DNA of 64,000 bases from an uncultured Collinsella sp. (GTDB lineage: Bacteria; Actinomycetota; Coriobacteriia; Coriobacteriales; Coriobacteriaceae). The position numbers and the translations under genes were made by a program. Of this stretch, positions 8,942 through 18,347 are shown in pieces; position 1 is the stretch's first letter, and each line of letters begins with the position of its first letter. The stretch is taken from assembly GCA_902470815.1 (NCBI GenBank), contig CABRHS010000005.1, positions 61,829-125,828 of the forward strand, read 5' to 3'. A model generated the notes under the pieces. That model did not search any database and was not told where the DNA came from. It saw nothing but the letters and a program-made list of their open reading frames with translations.

Positions 8942-11713
8942 GTGGCTGACGATATGAACAACGACGAGCTCGAACGTGATGACGCGTCTGAGGGCATGCC
9001 CGAAGACCTCAAGCGCCTGCTCGCCCGCGCGAACGAGGACGAGGCGGACGGGTACGATCCCGACGCCGAGTCCGACGAGGAAGAGGATGACGACGAGGAG
9101 CTCGAGGAGAGCTTCGGCGCCAACGATCGCGGCGAGGACGCCGGCACGGATGTGAACGGCGGCTCGCTGCAGATTAGCGAGTTCGGCCGCGAAATGAAGC
9201 AGTCCTTCATCGAGTACTCGATGTCGGTCATCACCGCCCGTGCCCTGCCGGACGTGCGCGACGGCCTCAAGCCGGTCCACCGCCGCATCCTGTACGCGAT
9301 GAACGAGAGCGGCATCTTCCCCAACCGCCCGCACAAGAAGTCCGCCTGGACGGTCGGCGAAGTCATCGGCAAGTACCACCCTCACGGCGACTCCGCGGTG
9401 TACGACACAATGGTCCGCCTTGCCCAATGGTTCTCCATGCGCACCCCGCTCATCGACGGCCACGGCAACTTTGGCAACATCGACGGCGACGGCGCCGCCG
9501 CCATGCGTTATACCGAGTCCCGCTTGGCCAAGCCCGCCATGGAGCTCCTGCGTGACCTGCAGAAAGACACCGTCGACTGGCAGCCCAACTACGACGAGTC
9601 CCTCGCTGAGCCCACGGCCCTGCCCGCCCGCTTCCCCAACCTGCTGGTGAACGGCTCCCAGGGCATCGCGGTCGGCATGGCCACCAACATCGCCCCGCAC
9701 AACATGGGCGAGGCCGTCGAGGCGACCTGCTACCTGATCGACCACCCCGATGCGACGGTCGACGAGTTGATGCGGATCATGCCCGGTCCCGACTTCCCCA
9801 CGGGCGCCCTCATCATGGGCACCGACGGCATCCGCCAGTCCTATGAGACCGGCCGCGGCTCCATCACGGTGCGCGCCAAGGCGCATGTGGAGTCCACCAA
9901 GACGGGACGCAACCGTCTGGTGTTCACCGAGATCCCGTACATGGTGAACAAGGGCACCCTGCAGGAGAAGATCGCGAGCCTGGTCAACGAGAAGCGCATC
10001 GAGGGCATCTCCGACATGCGCGACGAGTCCACGCAAAAGGGTCTGCGCCTCGTCATCGAGCTCAAGAAGGGCGTCATCCCGCAGGTCGTGCTCAACAACC
10101 TGTATAAGTACACCTCGCTGCAGACCACCTTCGGCGCGAACAACCTCGCCCTGGTCAACGGTATCCCCAAGCGCCTGTCGCTGCGCGAGATGCTGCAGCA
10201 CTACATCGACCACCAGGTCGACGTGGTGACCCGCCGCACCCGCTTCGACCTCAAGAAGGCTCGGGCTCGCGCGCACATTCTCGAGGGTTACCTCATGGCC
10301 CTCGACCACATCGACGAGGTCATCTCCATCATCCGCTCCTCGCAGACGGACGCCGAGGCCAGCGGCCGCCTCATCGAGCGCTTCGGGTTCAGCCCCGAGC
10401 AGACCACGGCCATCCTCGAGATGAAGCTCCGCCGCCTCACCGGACTGGAGCGCGACAAGATCGAGGAGGAGCTCGAGGGCCTGCGCCGCGCGATCGCCTA
10501 CTACGAGGACCTGCTCGCGCACGAGGAGAAGATTCTGGGCGTGATCAAGGAGGAGATGCGCGAGATCGCCCGCAAGTTCGGCGACAAGCGCCGCACCCAG
10601 ATCACCGGCGCCGAGAAGGATCTTAACGTCGAGGACCTCATCGCCGACGAGGACATGGTCGTCACCATCACCCATACCGGCTACGTCAAGCGCATCCCGG
10701 TCGAGGCCTATCGCGCCCAGAAGCGCGGCGGCAAGGGCGTCTCGGGCGTGAACCTCAAAGAAGATGACGTCATCGACGAGATGTTCATCGCCAGCACCCA
10801 TGAGTACGTGCTGTTCTTCTCCAGCAAGGGCAAGGTCTACCGCCTCAAGGTGCACGAGCTGCCCGAGGGAACACGCCAGGCGCGCGGCACCGCGATCGTG
10901 AACCTGCTCCCGTTCGAGGAGGGCGAGAAGATCGCATCCGTGATCTCCTGCCGCGATTTCCCCGAGGACGAGTACCTGATGTTCGCCACCGCCGGCGGCA
11001 TGGTGAAGAAGACCGCCATGGCGGCCTACGACCGCTCTCGCAGAGACGGCATCATCGCCATCAACATCAAGGACGGCGACCGTCTGCTCGGCGTTCGCCG
11101 CGTGAGACCGGACGACAAGGTCATCTTGGCGACGACCGCCGGCAAGGCCATCATGTTCTGCGAGGATCAAGTGCGCGCCACCGGTCGCGATACGAGCGGC
11201 GTGCGCGGCATCACCATGAAGAGCGGCACCGAGGTGCTGGGCATGGAGATCACCAATGGCCGCGGTGAGCTCTTCGTGATCACCGAGCGCGGCTACGGCA
11301 AACGCACGCCGGTGGCGGATTACCCCGAGCAGAACCGCGGCGGTCAGGGCGTGTACACCCTTCAGATGACCGAGCGCAAGGGTGCACTGGCCGCCATGAA
11401 GGTGGTGGGCCCGCAGCACGAGCTGCTCATCATCACCGAGGGCGCAACCGTCCTCCGCGTGAAGACCGCCGAGATCTCGCAGACCGGCCGCGCCACGCAG
11501 GGCGTGAAAATGATGAGTGTCGAGGACGGCGACCGCGTCACCGCCGTCGCGCGCATGACGAGCGCCAAGAAGAAGGCCGAGGACCCCGCCGGGGCCGAGG
11601 GCCAGGAGCCGGATGAGGTAAACGCCGCTGGCGACGCGAGCGCGCCGAGCGATGGGGACCACGTCGACATCGGCTCCGGCGACGAGGCCCTGGAGGACCT
11701 GCTCGAGGAGTAG
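8942..11713 (+). CDS. gyrA: DNA gyrase subunit A
   Basis: The breakage-reunion subunit of gyrase, 923 aa. The catalytic tyrosine is Tyr190 in RYTESRLAK (Tyr122 in E. coli), so there is an extra acidic N-terminal extension of about 68 residues, rich in Asp and Glu. The quinolone-determining segment HPHGDSAVYD has the sensitive residues Ser and Asp. The C-terminal beta-pinwheel carries the GyrA box QKRGGKG, and the protein ends in another acidic tail. The GTG start follows AAGGAGAAC. A strong terminator follows the stop. Confidence 0.98.
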   Translation: MADDMNNDELERDDASEGMPEDLKRLLARANEDEADGYDPDAESDEEEDDDEELEESFGANDRGEDAGTDVNGGSLQISEFGREMKQSFIEYSMSVITARALPDVRDGLKPVHRRILYAMNESGIFPNRPHKKSAWTVGEVIGKYHPHGDSAVYDTMVRLAQWFSMRTPLIDGHGNFGNIDGDGAAAMRYTESRLAKPAMELLRDLQKDTVDWQPNYDESLAEPTALPARFPNLLVNGSQGIAVGMATNIAPHNMGEAVEATCYLIDHPDATVDELMRIMPGPDFPTGALIMGTDGIRQSYETGRGSITVRAKAHVESTKTGRNRLVFTEIPYMVNKGTLQEKIASLVNEKRIEGISDMRDESTQKGLRLVIELKKGVIPQVVLNNLYKYTSLQTTFGANNLALVNGIPKRLSLREMLQHYIDHQVDVVTRRTRFDLKKARARAHILEGYLMALDHIDEVISIIRSSQTDAEASGRLIERFGFSPEQTTAILEMKLRRLTGLERDKIEEELEGLRRAIAYYEDLLAHEEKILGVIKEEMREIARKFGDKRRTQITGAEKDLNVEDLIADEDMVVTITHTGYVKRIPVEAYRAQKRGGKGVSGVNLKEDDVIDEMFIASTHEYVLFFSSKGKVYRLKVHELPEGTRQARGTAIVNLLPFEEGEKIASVISCRDFPEDEYLMFATAGGMVKKTAMAAYDRSRRDGIIAINIKDGDRLLGVRRVRPDDKVILATTAGKAIMFCEDQVRATGRDTSGVRGITMKSGTEVLGMEITNGRGELFVITERGYGKRTPVADYPEQNRGGQGVYTLQMTERKGALAAMKVVGPQHELLIITEGATVLRVKTAEISQTGRATQGVKMMSVEDGDRVTAVARMTSAKKKAEDPAGAEGQEPDEVNAAGDASAPSDGDHVDIGSGDEALEDLLEE

Positions 11714-11774
11714 GCGCCGCCCCGCCCGCGCGGGACGTGGCGAACGCCGTCCATTTTGATGGGCAAAGCCGCAT

Positions 11775-11811
11775 GGGGCTACCCGGGTCATCCGGGTGGC
11801 CCCGTTTTTTT
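11775..11811 (+). terminator. Rho-independent terminator after gyrA
   Basis: GGGGCTACCCGG pairs with CCGGGTGGCCCC (one G-T wobble) around a short loop and is followed by G and seven T. It closes the gyrase transcription unit. Confidence 0.9.
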
Positions 11812-11942
11812 CACGGCGTCGCCGCAGCGCCGCGCACCCCGCGCCGCGTGGTCCGCTGGGATAAACTCAATCCATCTTTCGCATCCGTGCAATGCGGTGG
11901 GTATAAGCCGATGAGTGGCCAAGCGACTTGAGGAGCGTCTCG

Positions 11943-14408
11943 ATGGGGAGCATATCGGTAGAGGATAAGGCGCGCGTGCTCGCCGGCGTCTCCCATTGGC
12001 GGACCGCCCCGCTCCCAGCATGCGGCGTCGATGCGCTGGTGCTCTCGGATGGTCCCCACGGATTGCGCAAGCAGGAGGGAAGCGAAGATCACCTGGGGAT
12101 AGCGGAGAGCCGTCCGTCAACCTGCTTCCCCACTGCCTCCGCGCTCGCGTGCTCGTTTGACCCAGTGCTTGTCGAGGAGGTGGGCGCCGCGTTGGGTGAG
12201 GAGGCGGTCGAGCAGGGCGTGGATGTGCTGCTTGGGCCCGGTGTGAACATAAAGCGCCATCCCCTGTGCGGTCGTAACTTCGAGTACTTCAGCGAGGACC
12301 CATTGGTCTCCGGCGAACTTGGAGCTTCGATGGTTCGCGGCATCCAGAGCCGGGGGGTCGCGGCTTGCCTCAAGCATCTCGCGGGCAACAGCCAGGAGCA
12401 CGCCCGCATGGTCGAGGACTCGGTCATCGATGAGAGGGCGTTGAGGGAAATCTACCTCGCGCCGTTCGAGCGTGTGGTCCGCAGTGCTCATCCCCACAGC
12501 GTTATGACGGCCTACAACCGTCTCAATGGCGTGTACTGCTCCGAGAACCGCTGGCTGCTCAAGGACGTTTTGCGCGGTGAATGGGGTTTCGACGGCGTTG
12601 TGGTCAGCGATTGGGGGGCGATGAGCTCGAGCGTCGAGTCCGTTCGCGCCGGCCTGGACCTGTGTATGCCCGGCCCTCGCCCCGATCACGCTAAGGCCGT
12701 GGCGGCTGCAGTCCGTGCGGGCGATCTTGACGAGTCCGCGGTCGATGAGTGCATCTCCGACCTGGCCCGGCTTTCGAAGCGGGTGGGCGCCCCACGTCCC
12801 CTGCGCGACCTTGGGGATGATGAGTCGTTCTATCGTTCCCATGCGGACCTCGCTCGCCGCGCCTCCGCCCAGAGCGCGGTGCTCCTCAAAAACGATGGCG
12901 TCCTGCCGCTCGAGGTTTCGCAGAGGGTGGCCGTGATCGGGGCGTTTGCGCGCCTGCCTCGGTATCAGGGGTCGGGCTCGTCGCGCATCAACCCCAAGAT
13001 TCTAGACAACCTGTGGTACCGAATGGCCCAGCGCGGGTACTCAGCGGTGTACGCGGACGGGTACGACCCCATCATGGGGGAGACCTCCGAGTTCTTGCTG
13101 CGCGAGGCCGAGGACGCCGCCGCGCGGTCCGATGTCGCGGTGGTGGTCGCCGGGCTCCCCGCGCGGTATGAATCGGAGGGGTTCGACCGCAAGCTCATGG
13201 TCATGCCCAGGGGGCATGTCGAGTTGATCGAGCGGGTGTGCGCGGCGAATCCGCGGACGGTCGTCGTCTTGCAGGGCGGGGCGCCCATGGAGATGCCCTG
13301 GCGCGAGGATCCCGCGGCGATCCTGCTCATGTATCTCTCGGGTTGCCAGGGCGGCGGCGCGACTGTGGATATTCTCTCGGGAGATGTCAATCCCAGCGGC
13401 CGCCTGGCCGAGACGTGGCCGGCACGCTTGGAGGACACCGCGCTCGGCTCGGCATACCCGGATATGGAGCGCGAGGTCCAGTATCGCGAGAGTCTCTTTG
13501 TGGGATATCGGTATTACGATGCCGTCGCCGTCGAGCCCGCGTTTCCATTTGGATTCGGGCTGTCCTACACGAGCTTTGAGTACCGGAATCTTGAGATCTG
13601 CGGGCATAAGGTTCGTTTTACGCTTGAGAACGCCGGGCAGCTCGCCGGCGCGGAGGTCGTCCAGGTCTACGTGGCGCCCGCCCTCGGCGTGGTGCCCCCT
13701 CCCTGCCCACCGCAGGGACTCGTGGCGTTTTCAAAGGTCGAGCTCGCCCCGGGCGAGGCGCGACCCGTGGAAATCGAGTTGAATGAGGCGGCGTTCCGAT
13801 CTTGGGACCCCGCCGCCCACGGCTGGTGCGTCCGCCCCGGATCGTACGAGATCCGCGTATCGGCCTCAAGTCGGGACGTGCGCCTACGCTCGTCTGTGAC
13901 GGTGGATGATGAAGGCGGGGTCGTGCCAGCGCACGATTCGCGCGGGCACGACGGATGCGCCCCCGCATCTCATCGTGCGTGCGCCGAGGATGAGACGGGC
14001 CTCTCGGGCGGCGTTCCCGCGATCTACTTGGATCCGTACCATGGCTGCTTCTCTGAGTATGGGGCCCGCGGCGCATTCGCAGGGCTATTCGGTGCAGGTT
14101 TGCCGAAGCCCGCCCCCGTGCGTCCCTTTACGGTCGATTCCACGGTGCAGGACATGGGAGCGGTGTGGCTTGGCCGGCGCCTGTTCGGCGTCATCGATTG
14201 GGTTATGGCGGAGCCCTCAAGAAAGATGGATCACGTGCAACGGGCGATGATGAAAGAAATGGCCGCCGACATGCCATTGCGCTCGATGGTCACCAGCGGC
14301 GTGCCGCTTGAGACCGCGGAGGGGCTCGTTGACATGTTGAACGGCCATTATGTGGCCGGCCTCACTCGCGCCGTTCGGGCGCTGCTCGGCACGGTGAGGG
14401 GTCGCTGA
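11943..14408 (+). CDS. Glycoside hydrolase family 3 (beta-glucosidase-like)
   Basis: The 821-aa protein hydrolyses terminal beta-linked sugars if typical of GH3. The N-terminal barrel has SDGPHGLRKQ and NIKRHPLCGRNFEYFSEDP, and the nucleophile is Asp223 in GVVVSDWGAM. The alpha/beta sandwich domain and a fibronectin-III-like domain (about 520-640) follow. An additional C-terminal module of about 160 residues, with a STVQDMGAVWLGRRL segment, continues beyond the usual domains. No signal peptide is present, so it acts in the cytoplasm on imported saccharides. Start: ATG at 11943 with GAGGAG 8 bp before it; an upstream TTG at 11928 overlaps that site and is rejected. Substrate cannot be told from sequence. 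Confidence 0.9.
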   Translation: MGSISVEDKARVLAGVSHWRTAPLPACGVDALVLSDGPHGLRKQEGSEDHLGIAESRPSTCFPTASALACSFDPVLVEEVGAALGEEAVEQGVDVLLGPGVNIKRHPLCGRNFEYFSEDPLVSGELGASMVRGIQSRGVAACLKHLAGNSQEHARMVEDSVIDERALREIYLAPFERVVRSAHPHSVMTAYNRLNGVYCSENRWLLKDVLRGEWGFDGVVVSDWGAMSSSVESVRAGLDLCMPGPRPDHAKAVAAAVRAGDLDESAVDECISDLARLSKRVGAPRPLRDLGDDESFYRSHADLARRASAQSAVLLKNDGVLPLEVSQRVAVIGAFARLPRYQGSGSSRINPKILDNLWYRMAQRGYSAVYADGYDPIMGETSEFLLREAEDAAARSDVAVVVAGLPARYESEGFDRKLMVMPRGHVELIERVCAANPRTVVVLQGGAPMEMPWREDPAAILLMYLSGCQGGGATVDILSGDVNPSGRLAETWPARLEDTALGSAYPDMEREVQYRESLFVGYRYYDAVAVEPAFPFGFGLSYTSFEYRNLEICGHKVRFTLENAGQLAGAEVVQVYVAPALGVVPPPCPPQGLVAFSKVELAPGEARPVEIELNEAAFRSWDPAAHGWCVRPGSYEIRVSASSRDVRLRSSVTVDDEGGVVPAHDSRGHDGCAPASHRACAEDETGLSGGVPAIYLDPYHGCFSEYGARGAFAGLFGAGLPKPAPVRPFTVDSTVQDMGAVWLGRRLFGVIDWVMAEPSRKMDHVQRAMMKEMAADMPLRSMVTSGVPLETAEGLVDMLNGHYVAGLTRAVRALLGTVRGR

Positions 14409-14424
14409 GGCTCAGGCCCGCGGC

Positions 14425-14976
14425 TTAAAAATCATCGGGGGACAGATTCTGGACGAATTCGTCGAACCGCTCGAGCTCCTCCTTCGTCGAGGCCTCGTCG
14501 CGGTCCGGTCGGAAGGAGCTGCTCCCGGCGCGGTTCATGACGTCATCCTCGACGTAGATGGGTGCGTTCGAACGGGTCGCCAGGGCGAGCGCGTCGCTGG
14601 GTCGGGCGTCGATCTTGATCTCGCGCGCGTGCGCGCCGGTACCCTCCCCATCGTCATCTGGGAATCCGCCGCTGCATTCCAGCACCACATCGGCGTAGAA
14701 CACGGGAGCGTCCCAGCGGTTGATCTCGATGCGCTCGACCTTGGCGCCGAGCTCCCTGACTGTATTGAGGAGCAGGTCGTGGGCGATGGGTCGCGGCGAG
14801 GGCTTGTCTGGATCGATGCCGTGCCCAATTGCCGCGGCCTCATATGCGCCCGTCTGAATGGACAGCGCTCGGACTGGGGCGTCGGCGGGGGCCCCGGTCT
14901 TTCGCTCCCGTAGGACTATGACGGAGGGAACGGGCCCCGCCGCCATGACGATGCTTTCGATGTCTACGCGGATCAT
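14425..14976 (-). CDS. Bifunctional nuclease family protein (DUF151)
   Basis: A 183-aa leftward gene whose protein has the BFN/DUF151 layout: RxLSIQTGAYEAAAI, PRPIAHDLLLNTVRELGA and, near the C-terminus, RPSDALALATRSNAPIYV. Members of this family have been described as possessing both RNase and DNase activity, but most bacterial ones are uncharacterised. The C-terminal 30 residues are charged and low in complexity. The ATG lies 3 bp after the stop of the upstream DUF4012 gene, so the two form an operon. It converges with the GH3 gene, with only 16 bp between stop codons. Confidence 0.88.
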   Translation of the reverse strand: MIRVDIESIVMAAGPVPSVIVLRERKTGAPADAPVRALSIQTGAYEAAAIGHGIDPDKPSPRPIAHDLLLNTVRELGAKVERIEINRWDAPVFYADVVLECSGGFPDDDGEGTGAHAREIKIDARPSDALALATRSNAPIYVEDDVMNRAGSSSFRPDRDEASTKEELERFDEFVQNLSPDDF

Positions 14977-14979
14977 TGG

Positions 14980-17163
14980 TTACTCGGCCGCCCCCTCAGG
15001 GGCTTCCACGGCGTCGGCGGCATTGGGGCCCCAGCCGGCGACCACCTGCGCGGTCGGCGTTGTGCGGACGGCCAGGGGCTCCGTCGCGGCCGCAGAGACC
15101 GTGACATCGTAGGAGATGGTGATGGTCTCGCCCCCGCTGATGACGGGGCTCGCGGTGTGGAAGGTCCAGTCGCGATAGGGCATCTGGGTGAAGCGCTGGG
15201 GTGAGAAGTCGCCACCGTCGGTCGTGATGTTCGTAATCGATCCGCCCGCCGGTGCGACGAGGTAGACGTGCATGAACATGTCGGCGATGGTCTTCTTGTT
15301 CGGATGGTAGCCCGTGATGTAGCTCACCTGCTGACCGGCCTCGCCCAGGGTCAGGTTGTTCGTCATGGTGGTGGTCACGTGGTAGGTGGTGGAGCCGTTG
15401 GCGTTCTTGACGCCCTCGCCGACCTCGGTGTTGGAGGAGAAGTACCAGCTGATCTTGGACCAGGTCTCATCGGAGAAGAACACGCCGAGTTCCGGTTTGG
15501 ACTCGTCGGAATTGAGGGCGCCGGAGCACCCCATCTTCTCGATGAGGGACTCCTCGTCCGCGCTCTCCATCCAGACGAGCAGTCGGTGCTCGTCGATGCC
15601 GCGCTTCACGGTCTTGAACAGGCCCTCGAAGCCGACCTCGCCCAGGTTTCCCATGATCTGGTCGAAGACCTGGCCCGCGACGGAGGAGAAGAACGCGTCG
15701 GTCTGCTCGACGGAGAGCGTGTTGTAGGCGTCGTGCAGCAGCATGCGGGCGGCGTTATCGCCGGTCACGCTGATGCCTTCGGAATCAACGCCGCCCGTGA
15801 GGGCGAGGAAGTACTGGAGGAACACGGGGTCTATGAACACCACGCCGTCGACGTGCTGGTTGGTCTTGGCCTCCCACATCGCCTTGACGAAGTGCGCAAC
15901 GCGCGGAAAGTCCGGGTTGAAGTTGGTGTCGGTCACGCGCACGGCCATGCGGTCGGTGAAGAGCGCCTCTTCCTCCGAGGTGACCTCGCCCTTGAGCGCC
16001 GCATCGCCGTTGACGGCGTTGCCGGCCTCGAACTCGCCCATGGAGATGGCACCGTTATTGATCGAGAGCGTTCCGACGGAGCCGCCCAGTCCGCCGGTGG
16101 AGCGCAGCTCGGCGTTCTGCTGGGCCACCAGGACGTACGTGCGGGCGCCGTCGGCGCCGAGCATCTGCGGGAGCAGCGGGGCGATCTCGTTGATGTTGCC
16201 AAGCACGCCCTTGGCGCTCTTCATGGGCTCCTTGAACTTGTCCATGATGCCCTTGAGCTTCCCGATATGGGGCTCGGGCAGTGCGTCGATGGCGTCGATG
16301 CTCGAGGACACGACCGGTTCGACATCCTGGAGGGTGGAGATGAGGGACTTGAGCATGTCCACGTTGATGGCGCCGTCGCTGAGCAGCTCGCTGAGCTTGA
16401 AGTCCGCGAGCTGGTCGCATGCGGGCAGGAGCGCATCTTCGGCGAGCACATCGGCTTGCTTCAAAAGCCCGCGAACCAACTTGATGTCATCGCCGTACAC
16501 GGGGACGAAGCTGGCGATGGTCCAGGCGGGGCCGTCGATGGTCTCCCTCATGGAGGAGATCTGGTCGGAGATGGACTGAGCGGTCGCGTTGAGTTGCTCC
16601 CCCTCCCCCTCCTTGAGATAGCCCTTCATGGATGAGACTTCATCGATGAGCGTATGCGATTGGCTCATGAGGCCCTTGGCATCCTTATACAGGAAAAACC
16701 CGGTTGCGCCGCCAAAGACGAGGATCCCGAGCAGGATGAGGCTCACCACGATGCCGACCGCTTTGCCCCGCTTTTTCTTTGGGGGCTGGCTAGACGGGGA
16801 GTACCCCGGGGAATACGGGCTTCCCTGACTGCCTCTCTGGCCGCCGTACGGGTTGGACCTTCCGCCCTGATAGGCGCTCGCGGCGGGCTGGTAGGCCGTG
16901 CCCGGCGCCTGTTGCGCGCGCCGCGCGCTGCCGGCGGGTTTGGGGGCGGCAACAGTGGGCTGTTGCGCGTGGGATGCGGTGCGATGCTGCGATTGGTTGA
17001 CGTGCGCAGCGCGATGGGCGTTCATGAACTCCTGCGTGGTGTCGGGGGACTGGGAGCCGAATCCCTGTCCCCCGATGGGGCTCGCGCCGCGCTTCGGGCC
17101 ATTGGTCTGTGCCGGGCCCGAGGCGAAATGATTGCCTCGGCGCATGTTGTTGTCTGCTGGCAT
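14980..17163 (-). CDS. DUF4012 membrane-anchored extracellular protein
   Basis: The 727-aa protein has a Pro/Gln/Gly-rich cytoplasmic N-terminus (1-130), a KKKRGK positive patch, and one membrane segment at about 135-158. The remaining ~570 residues are extracellular: first coiled-coil-like (about 160-320), then the DUF4012 core (YVLVAQQNAELRSTGGLGGS...). Such proteins are common in Actinobacteria and are found in cell-wall or exopolysaccharide loci, without a proven function; a distant relation to LCP-type wall enzymes is sometimes assumed. TGGAGGTAGT precedes the ATG. It is divergent from the VanZ-like gene and drives the bifunctional nuclease gene downstream. Confidence 0.85.
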   Translation of the reverse strand: MPADNNMRRGNHFASGPAQTNGPKRGASPIGGQGFGSQSPDTTQEFMNAHRAAHVNQSQHRTASHAQQPTVAAPKPAGSARRAQQAPGTAYQPAASAYQGGRSNPYGGQRGSQGSPYSPGYSPSSQPPKKKRGKAVGIVVSLILLGILVFGGATGFFLYKDAKGLMSQSHTLIDEVSSMKGYLKEGEGEQLNATAQSISDQISSMRETIDGPAWTIASFVPVYGDDIKLVRGLLKQADVLAEDALLPACDQLADFKLSELLSDGAINVDMLKSLISTLQDVEPVVSSSIDAIDALPEPHIGKLKGIMDKFKEPMKSAKGVLGNINEIAPLLPQMLGADGARTYVLVAQQNAELRSTGGLGGSVGTLSINNGAISMGEFEAGNAVNGDAALKGEVTSEEEALFTDRMAVRVTDTNFNPDFPRVAHFVKAMWEAKTNQHVDGVVFIDPVFLQYFLALTGGVDSEGISVTGDNAARMLLHDAYNTLSVEQTDAFFSSVAGQVFDQIMGNLGEVGFEGLFKTVKRGIDEHRLLVWMESADEESLIEKMGCSGALNSDESKPELGVFFSDETWSKISWYFSSNTEVGEGVKNANGSTTYHVTTTMTNNLTLGEAGQQVSYITGYHPNKKTIADMFMHVYLVAPAGGSITNITTDGGDFSPQRFTQMPYRDWTFHTASPVISGGETITISYDVTVSAAATEPLAVRTTPTAQVVAGWGPNAADAVEAPEGAAE

Positions 17164-17374
17164 ACTACCTCCACGGTACCGTATATATGGGAGTCATTGT
17201 ACTCGTTCGCATATCGGGGCTTTAGCATGTTGTGTGTAGATGCCCCCGTCAACGCCCTCGATTCCCTCCCCATCGTCTTTGACGCCCCGATGTGGACCCC
17301 TCATGTGGCTCCTGTCCGTTTTTATTGCAGTGTGGAAACGCGTAGGAAAATGATGACATTTGAAAGGGGGAGCA

Positions 17375-18154
17375 ATGTTCGACGATGACCGCATTCCCGT
17401 CGATAAGACGGTGGTGCGCCCCATGCCCGAAATCCCATATGAGCCGCATGATCGCGGGCGACCCTCCGATGGGATTCCCGCCTCCGCAGCCAAATTCGAT
17501 CGTGTCGCCCGCGCCGACCTCTCTCGCATGGCTTCGGGCGAGAGGCCCGCGCCAGCGCCGCGTCGCGGTGCGTCTGCACTGAGGTGGGTGGCCCGCCTGC
17601 TGTGCCTGGGGTTGCTCGTGTTCGGCTTCATGACCATCTTCTATCTGACCGAGCAAGCCCCCAACGAGACGTCTGCCCTGTCATCGACCGCCGATGGCCT
17701 GGCGCAGAAGGGGGCGTGGCTCGTCGAGTCGGGGCAGTCCCCCGCATTTGAGGATGATCCCGTAAAGTGGGCGGGCGAGAGGGTCCTCCTGCTTTCGCAC
17801 AAGTTCGCGAACCACGGTCTGTCCGTGCGCCAACAGGCCCATGTGGTGGAATTCGCGCTCCTGGGAGGGGTGGTCGCGCTCAACGTCCTCGCATGGATGT
17901 CGGTCTGGGCCCATCGGAGGAGCCCCCGCGGGCACATCCGCGTCTGGCGTACATGGATCATGTACGCGCTGTCGTTGGCGGGCTGTGCGCTGGCGTCCTT
18001 TGCCGATCAATATCACAAGCTGTATGTGCCGGGCCGCCATTTCGACATGCTCGATTTGTTTCTGGACGCATCTGGATACCTGACGGCGGTGACCTGCGTG
18101 TTTGTGGTTTGGAGTATCGGATCTGCCATGTACAGACTTCTCTTTGGAAAATAA
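17375..18154 (+). CDS. VanZ-like family membrane protein
   Basis: A 259-aa integral membrane protein. A soluble 65-residue N-terminus precedes four predicted membrane segments (about 71-92, 155-178, 191-210, 232-256). Between the last two lies the VanZ motif: D211, Q212 and H214, then VPGR at 218-221 and D224/D227 before the final helix. VanZ itself gives low-level teicoplanin resistance in enterococci; most chromosomal homologues have no assigned role and resistance should not be inferred. Start: ATG at 17375 preceded by AAGGGGGAG. The upstream 210 bp are shared with the divergent DUF4012 gene. Confidence 0.8.
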   Translation: MFDDDRIPVDKTVVRPMPEIPYEPHDRGRPSDGIPASAAKFDRVARADLSRMASGERPAPAPRRGASALRWVARLLCLGLLVFGFMTIFYLTEQAPNETSALSSTADGLAQKGAWLVESGQSPAFEDDPVKWAGERVLLLSHKFANHGLSVRQQAHVVEFALLGGVVALNVLAWMSVWAHRRSPRGHIRVWRTWIMYALSLAGCALASFADQYHKLYVPGRHFDMLDLFLDASGYLTAVTCVFVVWSIGSAMYRLLFGK

Positions 18155-18167
18155 TTTAAAAAAGTTG

Positions 18168-18197
18168 TTGACTCCAATTCGCCGCCTGGGCTATATT
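18168..18197 (+). promoter_or_regulatory. tRNA promoter with AT-rich upstream element
   Basis: TTGACT (18168-18173) and TATATT (18192-18197) are spaced by 18 bp. An A/T-rich run lies immediately before the -35 box, like an UP element of stable-RNA promoters. The tRNA-Ile begins 12 bp after the -10 box. Confidence 0.8.
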
Positions 18198-18209
18198 AGT
18201 CCCCGCGTT

Positions 18210-18286
18210 GGACCTGTAGCTCAGTTGGTCAGAGCGTCCGGCTGATAACCGGGAGGTCACAAGTTCGAACCTTGTCAGGTCCACCA
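18210..18286 (+). tRNA. tRNA-Ile (GAT)
   Basis: Cloverleaf of 77 nt with encoded CCA. The acceptor stem is GGACCTG/CAGGTCC, the anticodon loop contains GAT in CTGATAAC, and the T arm contains GTTCGAAC. It has its own strong promoter and is followed by tRNA-Ala, the usual partner in rRNA spacers, but no rRNA genes are present. Confidence 0.97.
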
Positions 18287-18295
18287 TTCTTTCGC

Positions 18296-18340
18296 AATAA
18301 ACACCCCAGCGAGAGCCGAGTCGCCGCTGGGGTGTTTATT
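18296..18340 (+). other. Long perfect hairpin between tRNA-Ile and tRNA-Ala
   Basis: AATAAACACCCCAGCG (18296-18311) and CGCTGGGGTGTTTATT (18325-18340) form a 16-bp perfect stem with a 13-nt loop. The stem ends in T-rich sequence, so it may terminate or attenuate transcription, or act as a processing signal. The next tRNA begins 7 bp later and shows no promoter of its own. Confidence 0.75.
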
Positions 18341-18347
18341 ACTACGT

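Noticed and set aside
9341..9430. Quinolone resistance mutation in gyrA
   Set aside because: The HPHGDSAVYD segment has the wild-type Ser and Asp residues.
8906..11791. Minus-strand open frame of 961 codons opposite gyrA
   Set aside because: Shadow of gyrA; no homology and no start signal. The same holds for the 935-codon frame opposite typA at 19111-21918.
17375..18154. VanZ-like gene as an antibiotic-resistance determinant
   Set aside because: VanZ-domain proteins are widespread in bacteria without vancomycin or teicoplanin resistance, and no van genes are nearby.
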